Shown: positions 1 through 8,497 of the stretch, piece by piece
How positions within the stretch are numbered: position 1 is the first letter of the stretch
Layout of the letters: each line of letters starts with the position of its first letter
Source of the DNA: Pantoea sp050157905
GTDB lineage: Bacteria; Pseudomonadota; Gammaproteobacteria; Enterobacterales; Enterobacteriaceae
Direction: 5' to 3'
Assembly (NCBI RefSeq): GCF_050157905.1
Contig: NZ_JBKIWZ010000001.1
Location: forward strand, 558,001-622,000
Length of the DNA stretch: 64,000 nt
The notes under the pieces: model-generated
The model's database searches: none
The model's input: only the letters and a program-made list of their open reading frames with translations
What the model was told of the DNA's origin: nothing
Translations under genes and position numbers: made by a program

Positions 1-728
1 GCATCAGGTTTTTCCGCATGAACCCAGTGGCCAGCGCCACCGATGACGTGCGCCTGCGCAGCCGGAAACTGCTGAAGCAGGGCATCGCGATAGCGATTGT
101 CCAGATAGCTGGAGTCTCCGCCGCGAATGAACAGCGCCGGATGCGGCCAGGCGGGCACCGGCTGCCAGCCAGAAATCGTGGCGTAGTTGTCCCACAGTAC
201 CGGCACGTTAAAGCGCCATTCGCCCTCGTGAAACGACTTCAGCAGGAACTGGATGATGCCCTCTTCGTCAATCAGCGTACGCATGATCCGCGCCGCCTCG
301 CTGCGCAGTGTGACGCCCGCAGCCGTCACAGCACGAATAGCAGCAAAGATGTCGTCGTGGCGGCGGGTCTGATAATCCACCGGTGCGATGTCAATCATCA
401 CAAGTCGCTCGATGCGGTCTGGTATTAATGCGCTCATGGTCATGGCGATTTTGCCACCCATTGAGTGACCGATGACGGCGACGCGGTCAATGCCATGAGC
501 ATCCAGTGTGTCAACCATATCCTGTGCCATTACAGCGTAGTTCATCTCGTCGGAACGGAGGGAAAGGCCATGGTTACGGACATCTGCCTGCAGCAGCGGG
601 CCGGCATCTTTCAGCCCGCGCGCCAGCACGCCAAGGTTATCCAGACTGCCAAACAGACCGTGAATAAGCAGGATTGGCAGGGAATCAGCAGAAGATTGTT
701 CAGTTTGCAGACGGGCGTTCAAAATCAT
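1..728 (-). CDS. ybfF: YbfF esterase, alpha/beta hydrolase (3' end cut by window)
   Basis: Minus-strand reading frame open from an ATG at 728 to the window edge, about 242 codons; the family is roughly 255 residues, so only the last dozen or so are missing. It reads as an alpha/beta hydrolase: an HG oxyanion motif near residues 23-24, the nucleophile elbow GHSMGG with Ser at residue 89, and a late GAGHWVHAEKP segment carrying the catalytic His. YbfF hydrolyses short acyl and acyl-CoA type esters in vitro; its physiological substrate is unclear. Divergent from seqA, the same arrangement as in E. coli. Identity is confident, function only at family level. Confidence 0.9.
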   Translation of the reverse strand, partial: MILNARLQTEQSSADSLPILLIHGLFGSLDNLGVLARGLKDAGPLLQADVRNHGLSLRSDEMNYAVMAQDMVDTLDAHGIDRVAVIGHSMGGKIAMTMSALIPDRIERLVMIDIAPVDYQTRRHDDIFAAIRAVTAAGVTLRSEAARIMRTLIDEEGIIQFLLKSFHEGEWRFNVPVLWDNYATISGWQPVPAWPHPALFIRGGDSSYLDNRYRDALLQQFPAAQAHVIGGAGHWVHAEKPD

Positions 729-978
729 AGCAAAGTTCTTAAGTTTGAGACCTGAGCTTAGGTTATCATGGTTTCACCTTTTCAGGCGCGCCGGTTCCGG
801 CGGCATTAGGACATATTCTGACTTTTGCCCGTAAACCGTTTGATTACTAACAACCCGCCTGAATTTAACTTTATAATCCTGATGTTAGAACCCACACATC
901 CTTTGAATCGCCTGGCTATACTCAGGGCTTTTCAGGAAACAGGTGGTTCTGTCATGAGAAAGAACCGTACGGAATAAG

Positions 979-1527
979 ATGAAAACGATCGAAGTTGACG
1001 AAGAGCTCTACCGGTATATCGCCAGCCACACGCAGCATATTGGTGAAAGCGCATCCGACATTCTGCGCCGCATGCTGAAGTTTACAGCCGGTCAGACGGT
1101 CAGTGCATCGCCTGCGCAGGCCGTTTCAAAAGAGGCAGCGAAAGAGTCTCAGCCTGTGTCTGTGGGTTCGCGCCCGCAGGATCGTGTTCGCGCGATGCGT
1201 GAGCTGCTGCTCTCCGATGAATATGCGGAGCAGAAGCGGGCGGTGAATCGCTTTATGCTTGTCCTGTCAACGCTCTATCGTCTCGACACCACAGCCTTTG
1301 CTGAAGCCACTGCCTCTCTGCAGGGCCGCACCCGCGTCTACTTTGCCGGTGACGAGCATACGCTGTTACAGAATGGCACCCATACTAAGCCGAAGCATGT
1401 GCCCGGCACACCGTACTGGGTCATCACCAATACCAACACGGGTCGTAAATGCAGCATGATCGAACACATCATGCTCTCGATGCAGTTCCCTGCGGAACTG
1501 ACCGAGAAAGTTTGCGGCACCCTCTAA
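979..1527 (+). CDS. seqA: Negative regulator of replication initiation SeqA
   Basis: 182 residues, full length. The N-terminal segment (MKTIEVDEELYRYI, residues 1-14) is the self-association domain that makes SeqA filaments; a poorly conserved linker rich in Ala/Ser/Gln covers about residues 36-70; the C-terminal domain (about 70-182, including the GRKCSMIEHIM segment) binds hemimethylated GATC sites. SeqA sequesters oriC after initiation and limits DnaA-driven re-firing. The 250-bp gap to ybfF holds a TATAAT hexamer at 872-877 that could be the -10 element, but no good -35 is visible. pgm follows 27 bp downstream, as in E. coli where seqA-pgm is an operon. Confidence 0.97.
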   Translation: MKTIEVDEELYRYIASHTQHIGESASDILRRMLKFTAGQTVSASPAQAVSKEAAKESQPVSVGSRPQDRVRAMRELLLSDEYAEQKRAVNRFMLVLSTLYRLDTTAFAEATASLQGRTRVYFAGDEHTLLQNGTHTKPKHVPGTPYWVITNTNTGRKCSMIEHIMLSMQFPAELTEKVCGTL

Positions 1528-1554
1528 AAACATAAGCGTCAGGGAGCAGCGCCA

Positions 1555-3195
1555 ATGGCCAATCACCCACGTGCCGGGCAACCCGCCCAGCAGAGCGATT
1601 TGATTAATGTTGCACAGTTAACGTCACAATATTATGTCCTGAAGCCCGATGTGGCGAACCCGGAACATGCGGTGAAGTTTGGCACCTCTGGCCATCGCGG
1701 CAGCGCAGGGCGTCAGAGCTTCAATGAGATGCACATTCTGGCGATCGCGCAGGCTATTGCCGAAGAGCGCAAAAAGAACGGCATTACCGGACCCTGCTAC
1801 GTCGGTAAAGACACCCATGCACTGTCAGAACCGGCGATGCTGTCGGTGCTGGAAGTGCTGGCGGCAAACGGCGTCGATGTGATTGTGCAGCAGGACAACG
1901 GCTACACGCCAACCCCTGCGATCTCAAATGCGATTCTTGAGCACAATAAAGCGGGTGGCGCGCTGGCTGACGGTATCGTCATTACGCCGTCACACAACCC
2001 ACCGGAAGATGGCGGCATCAAGTACAACCCACCGAACGGCGGCCCGGCTGATACCAACGTCACGAAAGTTGTAGAAGATCGTGCGAATCAGCTGATGAAA
2101 GCGGGCCTGCAGGAGGTGAAACGTCTGCCTCTGGAGCAGGCGCTGGCCAGCGGTCATGTGGTCGAGAAAGATCTGATCCAGCCTTATGTTGAAGGTCTGG
2201 CGGAGATCATCGACTTCCCGGCGATTCAGAAAGCTGGTCTGAAGCTGGGCGTTGATCCCCTCGGTGGTTCGGGTATTGCTTACTGGCAGCGTATTGCTGA
2301 GCACTACAAGCTGGATCTGACGCTGGTGAATGATGCGGTCGATCAGACCTTCCGCTTTATGCACCTGGATAAAGATGGCGTCGTGCGCATGGACTGCTCC
2401 TCCGAGAGCGCCATGGCCGGCCTGCTGGCATACCGTGACAAGTTCGATCTGGCGTTCGGTAACGATCCCGATTATGACCGCCACGGCATTGTGACCCCGG
2501 CGGGTCTGATGAATCCAAACCACTATCTGGCTGTAGCGATCAACTACCTGTTCCAGCACCGTCCACAGTGGGGCCAGGATGTTGCTGTCGGCAAAACGCT
2601 GGTGTCCAGCGCCATGATTGACCGTGTGGTCAACGACATCGGCCGCAAGCTGGTCGAAGTCCCGGTTGGCTTCAAGTGGTTCGTTGATGGTCTGTATGAC
2701 GGCAGCTTCGGTTTCGGTGGCGAAGAGAGTGCAGGCGCTTCCTTCCTGCGCTTCGACGGCACGCCATGGTCAACTGACAAAGATGGCATCATCATGTGTC
2801 TGCTGGCGGCGGAAATTACGGCGGTTACGGGTAAGAATCCGCAGGAGCATTACGACGAACTGGCCGCACGCTTTGGCGCACCGAGCTACAATCGTCTGCA
2901 GGCGTCAGCCACCTCTGCGCAGAAAGCCGCGCTGTCGAAGCTGTCTCCGGAGATGGTGAGCGCGGATACCCTGGCGGGCGATCCTATCACCGCGCGTCTG
3001 ACTGCGGCACCGGGTAATGGTGCATCGATTGGCGGCCTGAAAGTGATGACGGAAAATGGCTGGTTTGCTGCCCGTCCGTCAGGTACCGAAGACGCTTATA
3101 AGATCTACTGTGAAAGTTTCCTTGGCGCGGAACATCGCGCGCAGATCGAGAAAGAAGCGGTAGAAATTGTCAGCGAAGTGCTGAAAAACGCCTGA
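1555..3195 (+). CDS. pgm: Phosphoglucomutase
   Basis: 546 residues, matching the usual length of the enterobacterial enzyme. It interconverts glucose-1-phosphate and glucose-6-phosphate in the cytoplasm, feeding UDP-glucose, glycogen and exopolysaccharide synthesis. The phosphoserine loop TPSHNPPEDGG places the catalytic Ser at residue 146; the metal-binding segment GNDPDYDRHG and the sugar-binding GFGGEESAGASF loop are present, as is the phosphate-binding RPSGTEDAYK segment near the C terminus. The gene lies 27 bp after seqA and ends before a bidirectional terminator shared with the convergent kdpE. Confidence 0.98.
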   Translation: MANHPRAGQPAQQSDLINVAQLTSQYYVLKPDVANPEHAVKFGTSGHRGSAGRQSFNEMHILAIAQAIAEERKKNGITGPCYVGKDTHALSEPAMLSVLEVLAANGVDVIVQQDNGYTPTPAISNAILEHNKAGGALADGIVITPSHNPPEDGGIKYNPPNGGPADTNVTKVVEDRANQLMKAGLQEVKRLPLEQALASGHVVEKDLIQPYVEGLAEIIDFPAIQKAGLKLGVDPLGGSGIAYWQRIAEHYKLDLTLVNDAVDQTFRFMHLDKDGVVRMDCSSESAMAGLLAYRDKFDLAFGNDPDYDRHGIVTPAGLMNPNHYLAVAINYLFQHRPQWGQDVAVGKTLVSSAMIDRVVNDIGRKLVEVPVGFKWFVDGLYDGSFGFGGEESAGASFLRFDGTPWSTDKDGIIMCLLAAEITAVTGKNPQEHYDELAARFGAPSYNRLQASATSAQKAALSKLSPEMVSADTLAGDPITARLTAAPGNGASIGGLKVMTENGWFAARPSGTEDAYKIYCESFLGAEHRAQIEKEAVEIVSEVLKNA

Positions 3196-3207
3196 TCGAT
3201 CAGGCAG

Positions 3208-3234
3208 AAAAAGGCGCCGCTGGCGCCTTTTTTT
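3208..3234. terminator. Bidirectional intrinsic terminator between pgm and kdpE
   Basis: A-tract, stem GGCGCC, loop GCT, stem GGCGCC, T-tract. The A-run on one side and T-run on the other let it serve both pgm (plus) and kdpE (minus); it overlaps the last two bases of kdpE. Confidence 0.85.
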
Positions 3235-3907
3235 ATGGCATAAAGCGATAGCCAATGCCGGTTTCAGTCAGCAGATGGGCGGGCTGGGTGGGGTTTGCTT
3301 CCAGCTTCTGCCGCAGATGTCCCATATAAATCCGCAGATAGTGGCTATGTTCCACCGCATTGGGTCCCCAGACCTGGCTCAGCAGCTGCCGTTGTGTCAG
3401 CACCTTGCCGGCGTTGTTAAGCAGAATGCTCAACAAACGAAATTCGATTGGCGTGAGATGGATCTCGCTGTCGCCGCGCTGTACCCGGCGTGCTGCGAGA
3501 TCGACGCTGACGTCAGCAAAATGGATTCTGGCATCCGGCTGCGGGCGGCTGTGGCGGCGTAGCGCGACCCGGACACGCGCCAGCAGTTCACCAATGCCAA
3601 AAGGTTTGGTCAGATAGTCATCTGCTCCCGCATCCAGCGCAGCGATTTTGTCCTGCTCGTCAGTGCGCGCCGACAGTACGATGACAGGTATCGCGCTCCA
3701 CTGGCGCAGGTCGCGAATAAAATCGGTTCCATCGCCATCCGGCAGGCCAAGATCGAGGATCACTAAATCGGGCTTACGGGTCGCCGCTTCGATCAGCCCG
3801 CGCTGCAGCGTGTCGGCATCTGCCACTCTCAGATCTTCATTTTCCAGTGCCAGCCGGACAAAGCGGCGGATCTCTTTCTCATCTTCAACGATTAAAACCG
3901 TAGCCAC
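3233..3907 (-). CDS. kdpE: KdpE response regulator, without KdpD or the Kdp pump
   Basis: 224 residues, full length, OmpR/PhoB type. The receiver domain (about 1-115) has the acidic pair in VEDE, the phosphoacceptor Asp52 in VILDLGLPDGDG, and the conserved Lys in DDYLTKPFG; the winged-helix DNA-binding domain (about 125-224) includes LTPIEFRLLSILL and a C-terminal GIGYRFM. In E. coli KdpE is phosphorylated by the sensor KdpD, encoded immediately upstream, and activates kdpFABC. Here no kdpD or kdpABC lies in the window: the 257 bp upstream lead directly to ybfA, which in E. coli lies beyond the pump genes. The frame is intact with all key residues, so it looks maintained. Whether KdpD is encoded elsewhere cannot be seen. 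Confidence 0.92.
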   Translation of the reverse strand: MATVLIVEDEKEIRRFVRLALENEDLRVADADTLQRGLIEAATRKPDLVILDLGLPDGDGTDFIRDLRQWSAIPVIVLSARTDEQDKIAALDAGADDYLTKPFGIGELLARVRVALRRHSRPQPDARIHFADVSVDLAARRVQRGDSEIHLTPIEFRLLSILLNNAGKVLTQRQLLSQVWGPNAVEHSHYLRIYMGHLRQKLEANPTQPAHLLTETGIGYRFMP

Positions 3908-4164
3908 GCATTACCTGCCTTAGGTGGGGAGCGAAGCGTTACTCTACCAATATTTCAGGCTGTCGTCCGCGTGCTTAGCAGCCGACGTTTTTAAACCCGG
4001 CTGTAACCCGTCAATAACTTATTTCTTGTTTAACACGATGCGCAGTACTGACAGGCAAAAAGCGCTTAAAAGAAGTGGTCAGAGGTGTAGAAGAATTGCA
4101 CAGTCTGGCGTAAAATCAGACACAGATCACATTCACAGACTTAGTATTGCCGGGAGGAGAAACC

Positions 4165-4365
4165 ATGTATCAGGCCTATCCACGCTATAAAATTATCGCA
4201 CGGCGTACGCTGGTCATTCTTTTTGGCGTATCCGCTCTGCCTGTGATGATATTTCGTCAGGACAGAGCACGTTTTTACAGTTATCTGCACCGCATCTGGT
4301 GCAAAACCAGTGCCAAACCGGTCTGGCTGGCACAATCTGAAGCTGGCGGTGGCGCGTTCTGGTAA
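4165..4365 (+). CDS. ybfA: YbfA, small DUF2517 membrane protein
   Basis: 66 residues from the ATG at 4165, preceded by GGGAGGAG at 4152-4159; a longer in-frame start at 4147 would lie upstream of that ribosome site and is rejected. One hydrophobic segment (about residues 12-29) follows a basic stretch, then a strongly conserved RARFYSYLHRIW block. This matches E. coli YbfA as recalled, a protein of unknown function. In E. coli it sits beyond kdpA, so here it marks the far edge of a missing kdpDCBA block. Confidence 0.85.
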   Translation: MYQAYPRYKIIARRTLVILFGVSALPVMIFRQDRARFYSYLHRIWCKTSAKPVWLAQSEAGGGAFW

Positions 4366-4391
4366 TCTGCCTGTCTGCAAGTGCGAGAAAA

Positions 4392-4419
4392 GCCTGGTCT
4401 GCTGACCGGGTTTTTTTTT
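4392..4419 (+). terminator. Intrinsic terminator after ybfA
   Basis: Imperfect stem CCTGGTC / GACCGGG with loop TGCT, followed by nine consecutive T at 4411-4419. Confidence 0.8.
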
Positions 4420-4525
4420 GCGTTTTTCCTGAGAATAAGCGATACGGATCTGCGCAATCGGGCTTTATTCCTGTCACTTTTGCGCTACACTTAAACCTCT
4501 ACAAGATTTTGGAGGTTGTACAAGT

Positions 4526-5482
4526 ATGGGCAAAAAAATCCCCGTTGGAATCAGTGCGTGTCTGCTTGGCGACAGCGTCAGGTTTGATGGCGGTCATAAA
4601 CGTCTTACTTTTGCGACTCAGGATCTTACCCCATTTGTCCGCTTTGAACCGATCTGCCCGGAAATGGCGATCGGTTTGCCTACACCGCGCCCGGCGTTAC
4701 GTCTGGTAAAACAGGATGATGACGAACTGCATCTCTGTTTCAGCAAAGATGGCGGTGAAGAAGTAACGAAAGAGATGCGTGCCTGGTCTGCCGAACGGGT
4801 GAAATCGCTGCATCATCTCTCAGGCTATATCCTGTGCGCCAAATCCCCCAGCTGTGGCATGGAGCGGGTACGGGTTTATGAGCCTGACAACAACAATAAT
4901 CGTAAAGTCGGCATGGGCATTTTTGCCGAATTCCTTCAGCGTGAGATGCCCTGGCTGCCGCTGGAAGAGGATGGCCGTCTGCATGATCCCGCACTGCGCG
5001 AAAACTTTATTGGTCGCATCTGCGCGCTGCATGAGTTCAACGAGATGTGGGAAAGCGGCCTGACCCGTCACAAACTGATTGCCTTCCACAGCCGCTATAA
5101 GCTGATGATGCTGGCCCACTCCCAGGAAAAATATCGTGAGCTGGGGCCATTTGTCGCCTCAATGAGCCAGTGGGAATCACTGGATGCTTTCGCCTTTGAA
5201 TATCGCAACCGCATGATGGCACTGATGTCGCGACCGGCTTCACGTCGTAACCATACTAACGTGCTGATGCATGTGCAGGGCTACTTCCGCCGTCAGCTCA
5301 GTTCACCCCAGCGTCAGGAGCTGGCGACGCTGATTGACCGCTATCGTCAGGGGACGCAGCCTCTGCTTGTGCCGATCACGATTCTCAAGCACTACATGGC
5401 CGAGTTTCCGCATCCCTGGCTGGCTCAGCAACGCTACTTTGACCCTTATCCCGAAGCCTTGCGCTTACGCTATGGACAGTAA
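4526..5482 (+). CDS. ybgA: YbgA, DUF523/DUF1722 protein
   Basis: 318 residues. The N-terminal half (about 1-150) is DUF523, with GISACLLGDSVRFDGGHK and a later CAKSPSCGMERVRVY segment whose cysteines could bind metal; the C-terminal half is DUF1722. Its function is not established; it is often found beside photolyase, as here, where phrB starts 12 bp downstream, so the two are probably co-transcribed. A role connected to DNA photorepair is inference from that linkage only. Confidence 0.9.
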   Translation: MGKKIPVGISACLLGDSVRFDGGHKRLTFATQDLTPFVRFEPICPEMAIGLPTPRPALRLVKQDDDELHLCFSKDGGEEVTKEMRAWSAERVKSLHHLSGYILCAKSPSCGMERVRVYEPDNNNNRKVGMGIFAEFLQREMPWLPLEEDGRLHDPALRENFIGRICALHEFNEMWESGLTRHKLIAFHSRYKLMMLAHSQEKYRELGPFVASMSQWESLDAFAFEYRNRMMALMSRPASRRNHTNVLMHVQGYFRRQLSSPQRQELATLIDRYRQGTQPLLVPITILKHYMAEFPHPWLAQQRYFDPYPEALRLRYGQ

Positions 5483-5494
5483 TTCAGGAGGCGT

Positions 5495-6919
5495 ATGACC
5501 ACCCATCTGGTCTGGCTGCGTAATGATTTACGCATTAATGATAACCTTGCGCTGCATGCCGCCTGCCGTGACAGCAAGGCAACAGTGATTGCGCTTTTCC
5601 TTGCGACCCCTGAGCAGTGGCAGCAGCATGACATGTCGCCAAAGCAGGCGGCATTTATTCATGCCAGCCTGACGGCGGTGCAGGGCGCTCTGGCCGAACG
5701 CGGCATTGAACTGCATTACAGGGCGTGCAAAGCCTTTAGCGACAGCGTCGATGCGCTGTTAAAGTTTTGTGACCAGCACAAGGTCGACCAGCTCTTTTAC
5801 AACTATCAGTATGAAGTAAACGAGCGTGAGCGCGACGCGGAGGCCGAAAAGCGGCTCAATGAGGCCGGTGTCACCTGTCAGGGCTTCGACGACAGCCTGC
5901 TGCTGCCGCCAGGCAGTGTGCAGAGCGGCGATCGCTCGATGTACAAAGTCTTTACGCCGTTCAGCAAAGCTTTCGTCCGCCGTCTGCAGCAGGGATTGCC
6001 GGAGTGCGTGCCTGCACCGAAAGCGCGCGAGGGCGCGCCGCTGAAAACCACCCGGATTCCGGCCTTTAAGTGCCCCAGTGAAGCATTCGATGAAAAACTG
6101 TTTCCGCCTGGCGAAGAGGCCGCACTGAAAAAGCTGCGCCATTTCGCGGGCAAGCCGGTGATCGACTATCCGGCAAAGCGCGATCAGCCCGCGCTGGACG
6201 CGACCAGCCGTCTCTCTGTTTATCTGTCGACAGGCGTACTGTCACCTCGTCAGTGTCTGCATCGTGTCCTGCACGAGCATCCTGATGCACTGGAGAACGG
6301 CAAAGCGTTTACCTGGCTGAACGAGCTGATCTGGCGTGAGTTTTACCGCCATCTGCTGGTCGCCTATCCATCGCTCTGCCGCCATCAGCCGTTTGTTGAC
6401 TGGACACGCCATGTTGAGTGGCAGAAAAACAAGGCTCACTTTGACGCCTGGAAAGCAGGTAAAACCGGTTTTCCAATTGTGGATGCGGCTATGCGTCAGA
6501 TGAACCAGCTGGGCTGGATGCACAATCGTCTGCGAATGATCACGGCCAGTTTCCTGGTTAAAGATCTGCTGGTTGACTGGCGTGAAGGCGAACGCTACTT
6601 CATGCAGCAGTTGATTGATGGCGATCTGGCCGCAAATAATGGCGGCTGGCAGTGGGCCGCTTCGACCGGCACAGACGCGGCCCCCTATTTTCGTATTTTT
6701 AATCCGACCACTCAGGGCGAGCGTTTCGATCCGCAGGGGGAATTTATTCGCCACTATCTGCCAGAGCTGGCTGATGTTCCCGACAGTGATATTCATGAGC
6801 CGCATCAGTGGGCGGAGAAGCATAAGAAGAAACTCGATTATCCGTCACCAATCGTGGATCATAAGGCAGCACGTAAAAAGACATTAGACGCCTTTGAGCG
6901 CGCAAAAAGCGACGCCTGA
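5495..6919 (+). CDS. phrB: Deoxyribodipyrimidine photolyase (class I CPD)
   Basis: 474 residues. PhrB splits cyclobutane pyrimidine dimers using blue light. The N-terminal Rossmann-type domain (about 1-130, starting THLVWLRNDLRINDN) holds the folate antenna; the C-terminal helical domain binds FAD, with WREFYRHLL, GFPIVDAAMRQM, the WMHNRLRM loop and the WQWAASTGTDAAPYFRIFNP segment that includes electron-transfer tryptophans. It follows ybgA closely with an AGGAGG ribosome site. E. coli has a peptide transporter gene between phr and ybgI; it is absent here. Confidence 0.96.
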   Translation: MTTHLVWLRNDLRINDNLALHAACRDSKATVIALFLATPEQWQQHDMSPKQAAFIHASLTAVQGALAERGIELHYRACKAFSDSVDALLKFCDQHKVDQLFYNYQYEVNERERDAEAEKRLNEAGVTCQGFDDSLLLPPGSVQSGDRSMYKVFTPFSKAFVRRLQQGLPECVPAPKAREGAPLKTTRIPAFKCPSEAFDEKLFPPGEEAALKKLRHFAGKPVIDYPAKRDQPALDATSRLSVYLSTGVLSPRQCLHRVLHEHPDALENGKAFTWLNELIWREFYRHLLVAYPSLCRHQPFVDWTRHVEWQKNKAHFDAWKAGKTGFPIVDAAMRQMNQLGWMHNRLRMITASFLVKDLLVDWREGERYFMQQLIDGDLAANNGGWQWAASTGTDAAPYFRIFNPTTQGERFDPQGEFIRHYLPELADVPDSDIHEPHQWAEKHKKKLDYPSPIVDHKAARKKTLDAFERAKSDA

Positions 6920-6937
6920 GGCTTCGAAGGAGCCTGT

Positions 6938-7681
6938 ATGAACCATTACGAACTTGAGAGGCTGATTAATCAGCACCTCGACAGCCGCAGCTTCAGCGAT
7001 TATGCCCCCAACGGGCTGCAGGTCGAGGGACGCAGTGAGATTAAAACCATCGTCACCGGCGTCACTGCCTGTCAGGCGCTGCTGGATGAGGCGGCAGCCC
7101 GTCAGGCCGATGCGATCATCGTGCATCACGGCTATTTCTGGAAAAGCGAGCCTGCCGTGATAAAAGGCATGAAGCGCCGTCGACTGCGCACCCTGCTGGC
7201 TAACGATATCAACCTCTACGGCTGGCATCTGCCGCTCGACGCGCATCCTGAACTGGGCAACAACGCTCAGCTGGCCAGGCTGCTGGACATTGAGGTACGG
7301 GGCGAAGTGATGCCGCTGGTGTTCCACGGTGAACTGGCCGAGCCGATCGCTGGCGAGCAGCTGGCCCGCCGTATCGCTGAGCGGCTCGGTCGTGAGCCAC
7401 TGCATTGTGGTGACAACGCGCCTGCGCTAATCCGTCGCATCGCCTGGTGCAGCGGTGGCGGACAGGGCTTTATCGACCAGGCTGCCGCTGCGGGTGTCGA
7501 TGCCTATATTACCGGCGAAGTCTCTGAGCAGACCATCCACAGCGCGCGCGAGCAGGGTATACATTTCTTTGCTGCGGGCCACCACGCCACCGAACGGGGC
7601 GGCGTAAAAGCACTGGGCGAGTGGCTGGCGCAGCATCACGATCTGGACGTTACCTTCATCGATATCCCCAATCCCGCCTGA
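6938..7681 (+). CDS. ybgI: YbgI, Nif3-family dinuclear-metal protein
   Basis: 247 residues, NIF3/DUF34 family. The family forms a hexameric toroid with a two-metal site per subunit; its biochemical role is unsettled. Metal ligands are recognisable: VHHGYFW near residue 66, an Asp in the WHLPLDAHPELG segment, and AAGHHATERGG near the C terminus. NGLQVEGRSEIKTIVTGV near the N terminus is typical. It starts 18 bp after phrB. A GC-rich hairpin lies just downstream (7693-7714), with no T-tract. Confidence 0.92.
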   Translation: MNHYELERLINQHLDSRSFSDYAPNGLQVEGRSEIKTIVTGVTACQALLDEAAARQADAIIVHHGYFWKSEPAVIKGMKRRRLRTLLANDINLYGWHLPLDAHPELGNNAQLARLLDIEVRGEVMPLVFHGELAEPIAGEQLARRIAERLGREPLHCGDNAPALIRRIAWCSGGGQGFIDQAAAAGVDAYITGEVSEQTIHSAREQGIHFFAAGHHATERGGVKALGEWLAQHHDLDVTFIDIPNPA

Positions 7682-7692
7682 CCCTCCTCCCG

Positions 7693-7714
7693 GTCCTGCG
7701 CGCCTGCGCAGGAC
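7693..7714. other. Stem-loop between ybgI and pxpB
   Basis: Perfect 9-bp arms GTCCTGCGC / GCGCAGGAC with loop GCCT. There is no T-run after it, so it is either a weak terminator or an RNA-stability hairpin. Confidence 0.55.
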
Positions 7715-7723
7715 TGAAATCGG

Positions 7724-7752
7724 TTGACACATCTCTGTCACTTTCGCATAAC
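7724..7752 (+). promoter_or_regulatory. Probable sigma70 promoter of the pxp operon
   Basis: A consensus -35 TTGACA at 7724-7729 is followed after 17 bp by CATAAC (7747-7752), a weak -10. It lies about 90 bp upstream of the pxpB start. No activator site was recognised. Confidence 0.5.
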
Positions 7753-7840
7753 TATTTGCTTTAAGTCGATAAGCAAGGGGCGGATCCGGGCTATGTACCC
7801 GATCGGCCTGGCGCGATTTCAACCACGCGGGAGGTAGCTG

Positions 7841-8497
7841 TTGCAACGAGCACGATGTTATTTATTGGGAGAACGCGCTGTCGTGCTGGAGCTGGAACCG
7901 CCGGTTTCGCTGGAGAGTCAGCAGCGTATCTGGGGACTGAACCAGCGGCTGCAATCGTATGATAGCGTGCTGGAGGTGATCCCCGGCATGAACAACATCA
8001 CGCTGATCCTGCGCGACCCCCAGCAGAATGCGCTGGACGCCATCGAACGGCTGCAACGCTGGTGGGAAGAGAGCGACGCGCAGCTGCCAGAGTCACGTCA
8101 GGTCGCGATTCCGGTGATTTACGGCGGCGAGGCGGGGCCCGATCTCGCGGTTGTGGCAGACCAGGCCGGGCTGACGCCCCGTCAGGTCGTGGAGCTGCAC
8201 AGCAGCAGCGAATATGTCGTCTTCTTTATCGGCTTCCAGCCTGGATTTCCCTACCTTGGCGGGCTGGATCCGCGTCTGCACACGCCGCGCCGGGCGGAAC
8301 CCAGAGTCAGTGTGCCTGCCGGATCGGTAGGTATTGGCGGCAGCCAGACCGGCGTCTACCCGCTCGCCTCACCAGGTGGCTGGCAGCTGATTGGCCAGAC
8401 GCGCACGGCGCTGTTTGATCCGCAACGGCAACCGCCCGTTCTGCTCCGTCCCGGCGACCGCGTGCGCTTTGTGCCACAGCAGGAGGGCGTATGTTAA
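7841..8497 (+). CDS. pxpB: 5-oxoprolinase subunit PxpB (KipI-like)
   Basis: 218 residues from a TTG start at 7841; GGAGGT at 7830-7835 gives good spacing and the MQRARCYL start aligns with E. coli PxpB (YbgJ). It belongs to the carboxyltransferase/allophanate-hydrolase subunit 1 family: EIPGMNNITLIL, VVELHSSSEYVVFFIGFQPG and TPRRAEPRVSVPAGSVGIG are family signatures. With PxpC and PxpA it performs ATP-dependent hydrolysis of 5-oxo-L-proline to glutamate. Its end overlaps pxpC by 7 bp, which suggests translational coupling. Confidence 0.95.
   Translation: MQRARCYLLGERAVVLELEPPVSLESQQRIWGLNQRLQSYDSVLEVIPGMNNITLILRDPQQNALDAIERLQRWWEESDAQLPESRQVAIPVIYGGEAGPDLAVVADQAGLTPRQVVELHSSSEYVVFFIGFQPGFPYLGGLDPRLHTPRRAEPRVSVPAGSVGIGGSQTGVYPLASPGGWQLIGQTRTALFDPQRQPPVLLRPGDRVRFVPQQEGVC

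Noticed and set aside
3908..4164. Possible kdpD or potassium-pump remnant between kdpE and ybfA
   Set aside because: I looked for sensor-kinase or P-type ATPase motifs in all frames by eye and saw none; too short and too diverged to call a pseudogene.
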